Positions 7,883 through 14,888 of a DNA stretch of 16,310 bases are shown here, in pieces. The DNA comes from Treponema sp. UBA4326. GTDB lineage: Bacteria > Spirochaetota > Spirochaetia > Treponematales > Treponemataceae. The stretch covers positions 1-16,310 of the forward strand of contig DGTW01000282.1 in the NCBI GenBank assembly GCA_002393835.1, read 5' to 3'. Made by a program: the position numbers and the translations under genes. Below the pieces are notes generated by a model. The model worked only from the letters and a program-made list of their open reading frames with translations, did not search any database and had not been told where the DNA came from. The first letter of the stretch is position 1. Every line of letters begins with the position of its first letter.

Positions 7883-9823
7883 ATGGCATTTGTAAAAAAC
7901 TTATTTGACAAAAACTTTATTGAATACGCTTCTTATGTTATCCGGGACAGGGCGATTCCTGATTTGGAGGACGGATTAAAGCCTGTTCAGCGGCGAATCA
8001 TGCACACGCTTTTTGAGGTGAATGACGGGCTTTTCCAGAAAGTTCAGTTTGTCGTCGGACGAACGATGAAATATCATCCCCACGGAGACGCTTCAATCTA
8101 CGGAGCCTTGGTAAATCTTGCCAATAAAGAAATTTTTATCGAAAAACAGGGAAACTTCGGTAACAAATATACTGGTGACGGGGCTTCGGCTGGCCGTTAT
8201 ATTGAGTGTCGCGTTCATCCGCTCGCAAAGGAATTTTTGGTCACAAACAAGGAAATCACACACTATGTTCCCAATTACGATGGCCGTGACCTGGAGCCGG
8301 AAGTTTACCGCTCAAAACTGCCTGTCACTCTTTTGATTGGTGCTGAGGGTATCGCTGTCGGCATGAGCACGAAGATTCTTCCCTACAACTTAAAAGAAGT
8401 TCTTGAAGCCGAGATAAAATGCTTGAAGGGCGAGAAATTCTCGATTCTCCCAGATGTCTCAACCGGCGGCCTGATTGATGTCTCAAATTACAAGGACGGA
8501 AACGGAAAAATCATCACCCGGGCCAAATTCGACACCAGCGACGAAAAGCGAATCATCATCACGGAGCTTCCCCTGGACACAAACGCGAAAGGTCTTTTGG
8601 AATCAATCGATTCGGCTTACAAGGCGGGAAAAATCAAAATCAGCTCTGTGGACAACTTCACAACCGACCACTGCAACATCGAAATCAAGCTACCGAGAGG
8701 CGTTTACTCAAAAGATGTAATCGACGCCCTCTACGCCTACACTGACTGCGAGAAAACGATTGCCTGCTCAATGCTGGTCATCAAGGACAATATGCCTGTG
8801 GTGATGACGGCGACCGAAATCATCAAATACTACGCGCAAAAGCTCACCGCAATCATCAAGGACGAGCTGGAATTTGAAAAACGAAAGCTCACCGACGAGC
8901 TGCACCTGCGCACTTTGGAGCGAATCTTCGTCGAGGAGAGGATTTACAAGGAAATCGAAAACAAGCGCACTGCCGAGACCGTGGCAAAGGCCGTAAAAGA
9001 CGGATTCAAGCCCTTTAAGGCTGAGCTTGTCCGGGATGTGAGCGACGAGGATGTGGAGCACTTGCTTCAGATTCCAATCCGCCGAATCTCACTTTTCGAC
9101 ATTCAGAAAAACCGAGAGCAGGTTAAGGCAATCAAGGACCGGCTCAAGGAAATCAACCGCCGCTTAAAGGATTTGACTGGCTGTGCCGTTGAGTATCTGG
9201 ACGGAATGCTGGACAAATTCAAGAAAATCGCCCCGGAACTTTTAAAGCGAAACACAACGGTGGCAAAATTCAGCGCGACGGATGTAAAAGAAGTTGCCCG
9301 ACAGGATCTTTCTCTGCGCTACGACGAAAAGGGCTACCTTGGAATCAATGTCTCTGGCGGAAGCGAGCTTATGAAGGTCTCGCCCTACGACCGAATCATT
9401 TATGTGCGAAAAAACGGCATGTACACAATCACCGATGTTCCCGACAAACTCTTCATCGACAAGGGAATGTGGTTCTGTGCCCTGGCTGACAAGGAAAAAC
9501 TCCCCAAAGTGCTTTTCACGGTGATTTTTAAAGACCCGGAGACCGGCTATGCCTCAATCAAACGCTGCAGGATTCCAAGCTGGATTATGAACCGCGACTA
9601 CTTTCTGGCCCCAGACGGAATGGAAGTGCTTCACATCGATACTCGGGAAAAATTCACTTTCACCCTGAATTATGTCAAAAAACCCCGCGTTAAGATTACC
9701 GAAGAAAAGTTCAAGGCTCAGGATTTTGAGGAAAAGGGCCTGAAGACTCTGGGTGTCCGCCTTTCATTGCATGAAGTCGAGAGCATCAAGGTTGACGGCG
9801 TGCAGCTGGAGCTTGGACTGTAA
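7883..9823 (+). CDS. parC: DNA topoisomerase IV subunit A
   Basis: A 646-residue breakage-reunion subunit, partner of the ParE encoded 11 bp upstream; an AAAGGA ribosome binding site (7871-7876) overlaps the parE stop. The winged-helix core contains LEDGLKPVQRRIMH (28-41), KYHPHGDAS (63-71) and the catalytic tyrosine Y106 in ASAGRYIECR. A coiled-coil stretch lies around 320-460. The C-terminal region is short (about 170 residues) and no GyrA box (QRRGGKG-like) is present, favouring decatenation over supercoiling. The quinolone-contact positions equivalent to E. coli GyrA S83 and D87 appear as A70 and G74. The last 14 codons are duplicated at 14817-14861. The stop is followed by repeat element B, which separates it from a convergent lipoprotein gene. 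Confidence 0.9.
   Translation: MAFVKNLFDKNFIEYASYVIRDRAIPDLEDGLKPVQRRIMHTLFEVNDGLFQKVQFVVGRTMKYHPHGDASIYGALVNLANKEIFIEKQGNFGNKYTGDGASAGRYIECRVHPLAKEFLVTNKEITHYVPNYDGRDLEPEVYRSKLPVTLLIGAEGIAVGMSTKILPYNLKEVLEAEIKCLKGEKFSILPDVSTGGLIDVSNYKDGNGKIITRAKFDTSDEKRIIITELPLDTNAKGLLESIDSAYKAGKIKISSVDNFTTDHCNIEIKLPRGVYSKDVIDALYAYTDCEKTIACSMLVIKDNMPVVMTATEIIKYYAQKLTAIIKDELEFEKRKLTDELHLRTLERIFVEERIYKEIENKRTAETVAKAVKDGFKPFKAELVRDVSDEDVEHLLQIPIRRISLFDIQKNREQVKAIKDRLKEINRRLKDLTGCAVEYLDGMLDKFKKIAPELLKRNTTVAKFSATDVKEVARQDLSLRYDEKGYLGINVSGGSELMKVSPYDRIIYVRKNGMYTITDVPDKLFIDKGMWFCALADKEKLPKVLFTVIFKDPETGYASIKRCRIPSWIMNRDYFLAPDGMEVLHIDTREKFTFTLNYVKKPRVKITEEKFKAQDFEEKGLKTLGVRLSLHEVESIKVDGVQLELGL
9785..9816 (+). repeat. 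32-bp direct repeat, left copy (3' end of parC)
   Basis: Identical to 14823-14854, in the same orientation and 5038 bp away. It encodes IKVDGVQLELG near the ParC C terminus. The flanking codons differ between copies but are synonymous (AGC/TCA before; GGA CTG TAA here against GGG TTA TAG there). It is the possible left junction of an inserted cassette. Confidence 0.85.
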
Positions 9824-9849
9824 ATTGAAAACGGAAAATTGAAAGTTGG

Positions 9850-9971
9850 GCGTTCCCGACAGTTTCGCTCCGCAAAACTGTCGGTCAGGCTTTTCGGGGT
9901 TTCGCTATCGCTACATTCCTTCGCTACGCTTCGGAACAGCCCTTACGGGCTGCCCCTACAATCCTTAACGC
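9850..9971 (+). repeat. GC-rich structured intergenic element, copy B
   Basis: It lies between the convergent parC and large-lipoprotein genes. The ends pair (GCGTT at 9850-9854 with AACGC at 9967-9971). Hairpin 1 is a perfect 10-bp stem (9856-9865 with 9875-9884) and hairpin 2 is CAGCCC-TTAC-GGGCTG (9937-9952). Position and order of these parts match copies A and C, although the stem sequences differ. It may act as a bidirectional transcription barrier. The rest of the 9824-10027 gap is AT-rich filler with repeated ATTGAAA words before the element and nothing recognisable after it. Confidence 0.65.
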
Positions 9972-10027
9972 TAAAACCAGTTCATCATGGCGAGGGTGCT
10001 ACTTTGTCGAATTTTTACCTATTTTTA

Positions 10028-13000
10028 TCACTCTTTTGTCGTGATGACTATATCCCAGATTCGAACAATTCCTGTTCCACCGAACTGCATAAGCACAGTG
10101 TCAGTTCCTGCATAAGATGCAGTGTGCCAATATCCTGAGGCAGGGAGTGTATTAGAATAGTTTGAATCGGTATATTTCGTATCACCAATTTTTATGAAGG
10201 CATTTCTATCTGTTTTATCGCTACTGGAATTCGCAGAGACAAACATTTTTACATCAAAAGGACCTTTTACACGCAGAGAAACAATTGCAGCCGAACTCGG
10301 ATCTATGCAGCCAGCAGATGCATTGAGGTTCATTTTTTCTTCGCCTGCCGTTTTATCTGCGTCAATAAGATTGTAATATCCTGATTCCTTTGTCAGTTTC
10401 AGTTCAAGACCTGCTGGTTCTGAGGCAACAAAATAATCTTCGGTCAAAACAACATTTGCCAAATCTCCGATAGAATAATCTGTATGAATCTTAGATGAAT
10501 CTGACTGCCCTGACCAAGGTTTTATGCTGAGTTTTGACAAATCAATATTCTTAAAATTCCATTTATAAGTTCCCACAGGTACGGAAGCCTCTTCCTGACC
10601 GGTGGAATTATTTTCTGTTCTGAACAGAACTGCCGTTCCCTTTTCACTTTCAGCATTGTTTGCATCAATCGAAGAAACCCAAAAGGCAAATTGATGCCCA
10701 AGTGAAAACTCTTCGTCAATGAGTTCATAAACATTTGTTTGAGCCATTCCAGCTTTTTTTATGGTATCTGTCTGATAGTTCTCGCCTTCAACCAGAACTT
10801 TAGCGTAATAAACATTGTATGATGTTGCGATAGAATTTTCCGACCAGGTTAAGCTTACTGCATTTGAAGCAAGTTTTGTCACGGAGAGGTTTTTCGGTGG
10901 AGTAATCACGAAAACTGCTGTCAATTCCATATTTTCCGTTATTGTAAGCGGGAATTCCACATTTTTGTTTTCATCACCATTTTTTGCAGTCCATTTTGAG
11001 ATTGACTTTCCTTCTGGAATAACGAAATTCGCACAGTCAGCAAGAACTTTTTTGTTGAAATCTGCAAAAGTGTATTCCGTACCATAAGTTGCCGAAACCG
11101 TATATTCCTTGCTACTGGAATCTTTTACCTTAATCGTAACTTCTGGAATCTTCACTTCTGAGATTTTCGTGCTTCGGGGCAAGGAAGCCAATTCTGCATC
11201 TGGAATTTCGCCAAGCAGTCCGCACGAAGCGAGATAAGACTTATCTGTGTTGAAGTTGTAAATTTCAATCAGAGGTGTTCCAATCGCGGAATGATAGCAG
11301 CTGAAAATTCTGAATCCAGCGTATTTTTCATCTTTGTAAATCTGAGACCATTTTACTTTATCTGATTCCACATCGTAAGAAACCAGATAAGGATACCCCG
11401 AAGTGTATTCATCAAAATCATCTGTGTAATTTCTGTCGATGTAGCCTGCAAGAAAAATCTCGTTGTTTTTTGTCGAAATACAAGTAAAACCAGAATTCAG
11501 ATTGCTTTCCGTGGCGGGAAACAACTTAGGAATTCCGTTGTCGCAGAAATTTTTGGTCTCCAGATCAATTTTTATGAAAGAACCTGAATCTTTCCCTGTT
11601 TTAGAATTGGTATAAGTCCCTGAAGCAAAAGCATATTTCCCATCATCACTGCGGACAATCGAAGTGAAAAGATATTTGTCAAGTTCTTTTGTTTCGACGA
11701 TATTGAAGTCAACATCATTTATAAAAAGAAATACTGATTTGTCACCTTTATCATCATCATCAACATACTCTTGACAAAGTACGACATAATTTCCGAGGGA
11801 ATTTATGAATCCGTAGGCACCTGAATCTTTTGTATATACGACTTTCCCTTCCGTCTCTGAGTAGGATTTTACGGTCAATTCAAAAATTCCGAATCCAGTA
11901 ATCTCATCACTATCCCCGACATCATAAAGAAAAGCAAAAACATTGTTGCCCTTATAAATCATGCTGATAAAATTGAAAAACTTGTCGATTGAAGGCTCAA
12001 GGTAAAAGTCACAGCCTTTGTCACCGTAAATGAACGGAATTTCTTTTCCATCAGAATTTGTTTTTGTTCCCCCGACGATTCTCATTCCATCCGCTTCCAT
12101 CACCTGATTGGATTTGACCGACCTCGGCGAATCCTTGAAAGACATAATGCCGTCAGAAACTTCGCCCGAAGGAGAGATTTTGGCAATATACGGCGAACTC
12201 ACTTTATTACGAAAATCTTTGCTGTAACTTATCTGCCCCGTAAAGAAATATCCGTCAGAAGAATTTTCCTGCACGCAAAATCTGTCTGCCGTCAAGCATT
12301 TTCCTGTCGTTTGTGAGAGCGGGATTTTCCAGATTTTTTCTTTTGCACTTATGTCTATCGGGGTGACGGAAAGCAAATCCACAGAAGAATTTGAGTAACG
12401 GACGCTGTAGATTTTCCCCTGTTCCATGCCTTGAATTCCAAGTTCCTTGGTTACGATTCCATTTCCGAGTTTGTAGCTTTCAGGAGAGTATATTGAATTT
12501 GCACCCAACTCATAAATCCTGTAGTTCCCGGATGTAATCCAATACTTTTCCTGATAAAGTGGCGTAACTGGGCTTGTTCCGTTGTAAAGGGCAATATCGG
12601 CATCGCTTTCGTTTTTTATGATGAGATACTTCGTGTCCATCGTTAGGCTTGAAAGGGGCGAAACTTTTATGGAATTCACTTCTTTTTCAACGATTTGCTT
12701 TACCTGAATGCAGGCAGAATTTCGTGCATCATAATACGGAATTACGATGTTGCCCATCGGGTAGAGATATTGGATGTAGATTCCGTCACCAGCATTCGTT
12801 GTGCTTGCAGATATTTCTTTTTTTTCAGACTCGCCGACTTTTATTGTCGCCCATGGGTCGGAATAAGACGGTGACTGAAAATAAACATTTATGTCAAACT
12901 GACTGTTGTTGCTCACTTGAAGGTAAGTCTTGTTGTCGTCAGACGGCTTTTGTTCCGTACTCTGTTTTTCTTCATCGTCGGCCGTTTTACAGGCAAGGAA

Positions 13001-13057
13001 ATTCAAGGAAAGAATGCAGAGAGCGGATAAGAGAAAGATTTTTGATTTTGTTTTCAT
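10028..13057 (-). CDS. large secreted lipoprotein with InlB-like, FnIII and C-terminal beta-sandwich modules
   Basis: A 1009-residue predicted lipoprotein. The signal peptide MKTKSKIFLLSALCILSLNF ends in a lipobox FLAC with lipidated C23, followed by an acidic/polar linker. Residues about 40-240 are beta-rich and similar to parts of the neighbouring lipoprotein. Residues about 245-635 read like a beta-propeller-style repeat region (strand-turn blocks with Y/F-rich strands), but no named repeat is certain. Residues 638-719 resemble an InlB/Listeria-Bacteroides repeat. Residues 720-815 form a fibronectin type III domain (PPKNLSVTKL...SLTWS...YNVYYAK). Residues 829-1009 form a beta-sandwich-like module that may bind carbohydrate. 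I see no catalytic motif. It is probably displayed at the outer membrane. AGGAG nine bases before the ATG supports the start. A terminator-like hairpin lies just upstream. Function unknown. Confidence 0.8.
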   Translation of the reverse strand: MKTKSKIFLLSALCILSLNFLACKTADDEEKQSTEQKPSDDNKTYLQVSNNSQFDINVYFQSPSYSDPWATIKVGESEKKEISASTTNAGDGIYIQYLYPMGNIVIPYYDARNSACIQVKQIVEKEVNSIKVSPLSSLTMDTKYLIIKNESDADIALYNGTSPVTPLYQEKYWITSGNYRIYELGANSIYSPESYKLGNGIVTKELGIQGMEQGKIYSVRYSNSSVDLLSVTPIDISAKEKIWKIPLSQTTGKCLTADRFCVQENSSDGYFFTGQISYSKDFRNKVSSPYIAKISPSGEVSDGIMSFKDSPRSVKSNQVMEADGMRIVGGTKTNSDGKEIPFIYGDKGCDFYLEPSIDKFFNFISMIYKGNNVFAFLYDVGDSDEITGFGIFELTVKSYSETEGKVVYTKDSGAYGFINSLGNYVVLCQEYVDDDDKGDKSVFLFINDVDFNIVETKELDKYLFTSIVRSDDGKYAFASGTYTNSKTGKDSGSFIKIDLETKNFCDNGIPKLFPATESNLNSGFTCISTKNNEIFLAGYIDRNYTDDFDEYTSGYPYLVSYDVESDKVKWSQIYKDEKYAGFRIFSCYHSAIGTPLIEIYNFNTDKSYLASCGLLGEIPDAELASLPRSTKISEVKIPEVTIKVKDSSSKEYTVSATYGTEYTFADFNKKVLADCANFVIPEGKSISKWTAKNGDENKNVEFPLTITENMELTAVFVITPPKNLSVTKLASNAVSLTWSENSIATSYNVYYAKVLVEGENYQTDTIKKAGMAQTNVYELIDEEFSLGHQFAFWVSSIDANNAESEKGTAVLFRTENNSTGQEEASVPVGTYKWNFKNIDLSKLSIKPWSGQSDSSKIHTDYSIGDLANVVLTEDYFVASEPAGLELKLTKESGYYNLIDADKTAGEEKMNLNASAGCIDPSSAAIVSLRVKGPFDVKMFVSANSSSDKTDRNAFIKIGDTKYTDSNYSNTLPASGYWHTASYAGTDTVLMQFGGTGIVRIWDIVITTKE

Positions 13058-13070
13058 TTGAGGAAGCTCC

Positions 13071-13108
13071 TATAAAAAAGGACATTGCCCTAACAAGCAA
13101 TGCCCTTT
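13071..13108 (-). terminator. intrinsic terminator between the two lipoprotein genes
   Basis: On the minus strand the 12-bp stem AAAGGGCATTGC / GCAATGTCCTTT (one G-U pair, 8-base loop) is followed by a T-rich run (six T residues counting those at the stem base). It lies 38 bp after the stop of the smaller lipoprotein gene and ends just before the ribosome binding site of the large one. It may be a full terminator or an attenuator controlling the downstream gene. Confidence 0.7.
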
Positions 13109-13145
13109 AAGATTTTTAGGGATGGTGGTTACTCGGAATCGGAAG

Positions 13146-14267
13146 TTACATGTTATCCCAATTGATAGCACCAGTTTCTGTTATCTCTCCAAGAACAAGA
13201 TTTGCAGCATCAGGACCTGTAATTTTAAGCGAATACATCGTTTCTGCCTTGAAAGTATAAGCCGGTATATCAAGTGGAGCAGCTTTTGAACCTAACTTAA
13301 GCACACCTGATGATATAGTTCGTGTTTGAGGATATGATTTATCTGGATTTTGTGGAAATGAAATTTCAAATACTTCGTAATTTCCTTTTAATATAGTTTT
13401 TACTCCCAATGTTGTAGATTTTACATTTGCTCCTTCCATAAAAGAAACGCCAGCTGAAGACTCGTTAAGAATTGTGATATAAGCACTTCCTGTTCTTAAC
13501 ACAACATCGTTACCCATGATGTCACCTGCATCAATAGGATATTCTTGGTTTGGTTTTAATCCTATTTCTTCAAATTTCGGAAAGCCTCGAAGTTTCTCAT
13601 TTTGTGCTTGCTCACTATATACAGGGATGAATTCAAAAATCGCATTTTTCAAAGGAATATACTTGATGAATACAGGGAATATAAACATGTCTTCCCCACT
13701 ATTAATCGAAAATGATGTGAGGAATGATTGTGGCGACGCATATCCGATTACTTCGCCATTTTTACTATTCTTTCTAAGTTCGACATTATAGGATGTCCGA
13801 TTTTGGAGAACAATTTTTGCATCCCCACCCATCGACCCACTAATTTTATATACCGTCGTATTTTCAGCATTTGCATTGTAAAAAGCATATAATCTTGCAA
13901 ACGGATTGTTATCAAGAACTGAGAGATTACTCTTATTAGAAACATAATCATCTTCAGTAATTGCAATCAATATGAAGTCTGATGTAGAGGCAAACAAGTT
14001 TTTGTTATTCTTGATGTAATGATTACTCTCATTTTTTTCAACAGCACCAATCATATTGGAATCTTTGAGTTGATTCTTGAAAAGAACTAGATTCTTGTTA
14101 GAATTGTTATCCACAATAATTGAATAATCTGCAGGATAACTTGTGTAATCAAGACCTGTTCCTTTTGCCCCAGCTCCATTTCCGTCCTTGTCGTCGTCAT
14201 CATTAGATTTGCACGAAACGAACGCAAAGGCAAAAATCGTAGTCAATGCCAGAAGGCATGTCATCAT
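13146..14267 (-). CDS. predicted lipoprotein, start codon out of frame by one base
   Basis: The open frame encodes 373 residues from the ATG at 14267. It has a hydrophobic leader and lipobox (MMTCLLALTTIFAFAFVSC), an acidic linker (SNDDDDKDGNG), then a beta-rich mature domain with three similar blocks of the type 'IVDNNSNKNLVLFKN', 'IVLQNRTSYNVELRKN' and 'ITILNESSAGVSFMEG'. The last block resembles residues about 145-240 of the large lipoprotein (IIKNESDADIALYNG...GNYRIYEL). The leader lacks the usual basic start. A better-placed ATG at 14278, six bases after AGGAG, is followed by nine A and then TGA. One more A would give MKKKMMTCLLAL, a normal lipoprotein leader. Expression therefore probably depends on slippage or tract-length change, or the gene is recently broken. 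Function unknown. Confidence 0.7.
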   Translation of the reverse strand: MMTCLLALTTIFAFAFVSCKSNDDDDKDGNGAGAKGTGLDYTSYPADYSIIVDNNSNKNLVLFKNQLKDSNMIGAVEKNESNHYIKNNKNLFASTSDFILIAITEDDYVSNKSNLSVLDNNPFARLYAFYNANAENTTVYKISGSMGGDAKIVLQNRTSYNVELRKNSKNGEVIGYASPQSFLTSFSINSGEDMFIFPVFIKYIPLKNAIFEFIPVYSEQAQNEKLRGFPKFEEIGLKPNQEYPIDAGDIMGNDVVLRTGSAYITILNESSAGVSFMEGANVKSTTLGVKTILKGNYEVFEISFPQNPDKSYPQTRTISSGVLKLGSKAAPLDIPAYTFKAETMYSLKITGPDAANLVLGEITETGAINWDNM

Positions 14268-14275
14268 TTTTTTTT
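14267..14275 (-). other. nine-A homopolymer at the lipoprotein start
   Basis: Nine consecutive A residues (T on the plus strand) immediately follow the ATG at 14278-14276. With nine A the frame reads Met-Lys-Lys-Lys-stop. With ten (or seven) it joins the lipoprotein frame. The AGGAG ribosome binding site at 14285-14289 is at ideal distance from the 14278 ATG and too far (17 bases) from the 14267 ATG. Confidence 0.8.
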
Positions 14276-14296
14276 CATGTATTGCTCCTAAATTAA

Positions 14297-14309
14297 AACC
14301 TTATAGGTT
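14297..14309. promoter_or_regulatory. operator-like palindrome 1 (lipoprotein promoter)
   Basis: AACCT-TAT-AGGTT, a 5-bp inverted repeat with a 3-base centre. The minus-strand hexamer TATAAG inside it is the likely -10 of the lipoprotein gene. The same pattern recurs at 14361-14373. It is the probable binding site of the divergently encoded XRE regulator. Confidence 0.55.
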
Positions 14310-14360
14310 AATTTTAATATCATTTTACACATTTGAGTTCTTGTTGTAAATAAATTTCTT

Positions 14361-14373
14361 AACCTTTTAGGTG
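14361..14373. promoter_or_regulatory. operator-like palindrome 2 (regulator promoter)
   Basis: AACCT-TTT-AGGTG, matching the first site in 11 of 13 positions, 64 bp away centre to centre. The similarity continues about 20 bp to the right of both sites, so the surrounding segment is an imperfect direct repeat. It overlaps a possible -35 (TTAACC at 14359-14364), followed 16 bases later by TATAAT (14381-14386). Confidence 0.5.
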
Positions 14374-14380
14374 AAATTTC

Positions 14381-14432
14381 TATAATATTTTACTCCTAAT
14401 CTCGTTGTTTTAATATTTCAGTGATTTATCAT
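14381..14432 (+). promoter_or_regulatory. candidate -10 elements of the XRE regulator gene
   Basis: TATAAT at 14381-14386 has a fair -35 (TTAACC, 16-base spacer) within operator 2. TATCAT at 14427-14432 lies exactly six bases before the ATG at 14439, with TTGTTT 16 bases upstream, and would give a leaderless mRNA. No ribosome binding site precedes the gene, which favours the second. Confidence 0.4.
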
Positions 14433-14438
14433 TTTTCA

Positions 14439-14774
14439 ATGAACATAAAGCAAGTTTTCGGGAACAATCTGCACGAATATAGAAAAGCTCGGGGAATGTC
14501 ACAGGAATCACTCGCAGAAAAACTTGAAATTTCGGTCAAGCAGTTAAGCACGCTGGAAACAGGCAAAAGTTTTGTCTCAGCGGAACTTCTCGAAAAGATT
14601 TCGGAGATTCTGTCGGTCTCTCCGTCCGCACTGTTTTATTCAACGGAAGAAAAGTCAATTGATGAAAGTGATTTGTCAATAATCGATACAATAATTGAAG
14701 AAGAATTTCAAAAAGCCACACTGTCGGCCAAAATCCGGATTCACAATAAGGTTTTGGAAAATACTATTCTATAA
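14439..14774 (+). CDS. XRE-family helix-turn-helix transcriptional regulator
   Basis: A 111-residue DNA-binding protein. The HTH domain spans about residues 5-66: LHEYRKARGMSQESLAEKLE, ISVKQLSTLETGKSF and LLEKISEILSVSPSALF fit the Cro/C1-type five-helix fold, with the recognition helix around VKQLSTLETG. A C-terminal helix (about 80-108, rich in E/K/I) may support dimerisation. The gene diverges from the phase-shifted lipoprotein gene, and two similar palindromes lie between them, so control of both promoters is likely. ATG 14439 is preferred over GTG 14421 because the protein starts at the usual domain edge and a -10-like TATCAT overlaps the extra codons. After its stop, the same frame runs on into the duplicated parC tail. 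Confidence 0.85.
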   Translation: MNIKQVFGNNLHEYRKARGMSQESLAEKLEISVKQLSTLETGKSFVSAELLEKISEILSVSPSALFYSTEEKSIDESDLSIIDTIIEEEFQKATLSAKIRIHNKVLENTIL

Positions 14775-14801
14775 TTTTTGCGTTATAAGCAGAGCAAGTT
14801 T

Positions 14802-14861
14802 CTTTCACTCAAAACAGAGTCAATCAAGGTTGACGGCGTGCAGCTGGAGCTTGGGTTATAG
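14802..14861 (+). pseudogene. duplicated 3' end of parC
   Basis: It reads LSLKTESIKVDGVQLELGL followed by TAG, against LSLHEVESIKVDGVQLELGL and TAA at the true parC end. The segment 14823-14854 is identical to 9785-9816 in all 32 bases. Outside this core, the codons for S, G, L and the stop differ but are synonymous. Nothing upstream resembles the rest of parC, so this is only a tail fragment. It may be the original parC end displaced by an insertion, or the remains of a second parC-like gene. Confidence 0.8.
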
Positions 14862-14888
14862 CAAATTTTTCAAAAATATGGTAAATTT

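Noticed and set aside
5547..9823. Gyrase (gyrB/gyrA) instead of topoisomerase IV
   Set aside because: The A subunit lacks a GyrA box and has a short C-terminal region, although residue-level naming in spirochaetes remains uncertain.
9839..10138. Plus-strand open frame over element B and the end of the lipoprotein gene
   Set aside because: It runs through hairpins and the antisense of a real gene, with no ribosome binding site and no protein family features.
12649..13110. Plus-strand open frame of 153 codons opposite the lipoprotein signal region
   Set aside because: It is antisense to a well-supported lipoprotein start and reads through the terminator hairpin.
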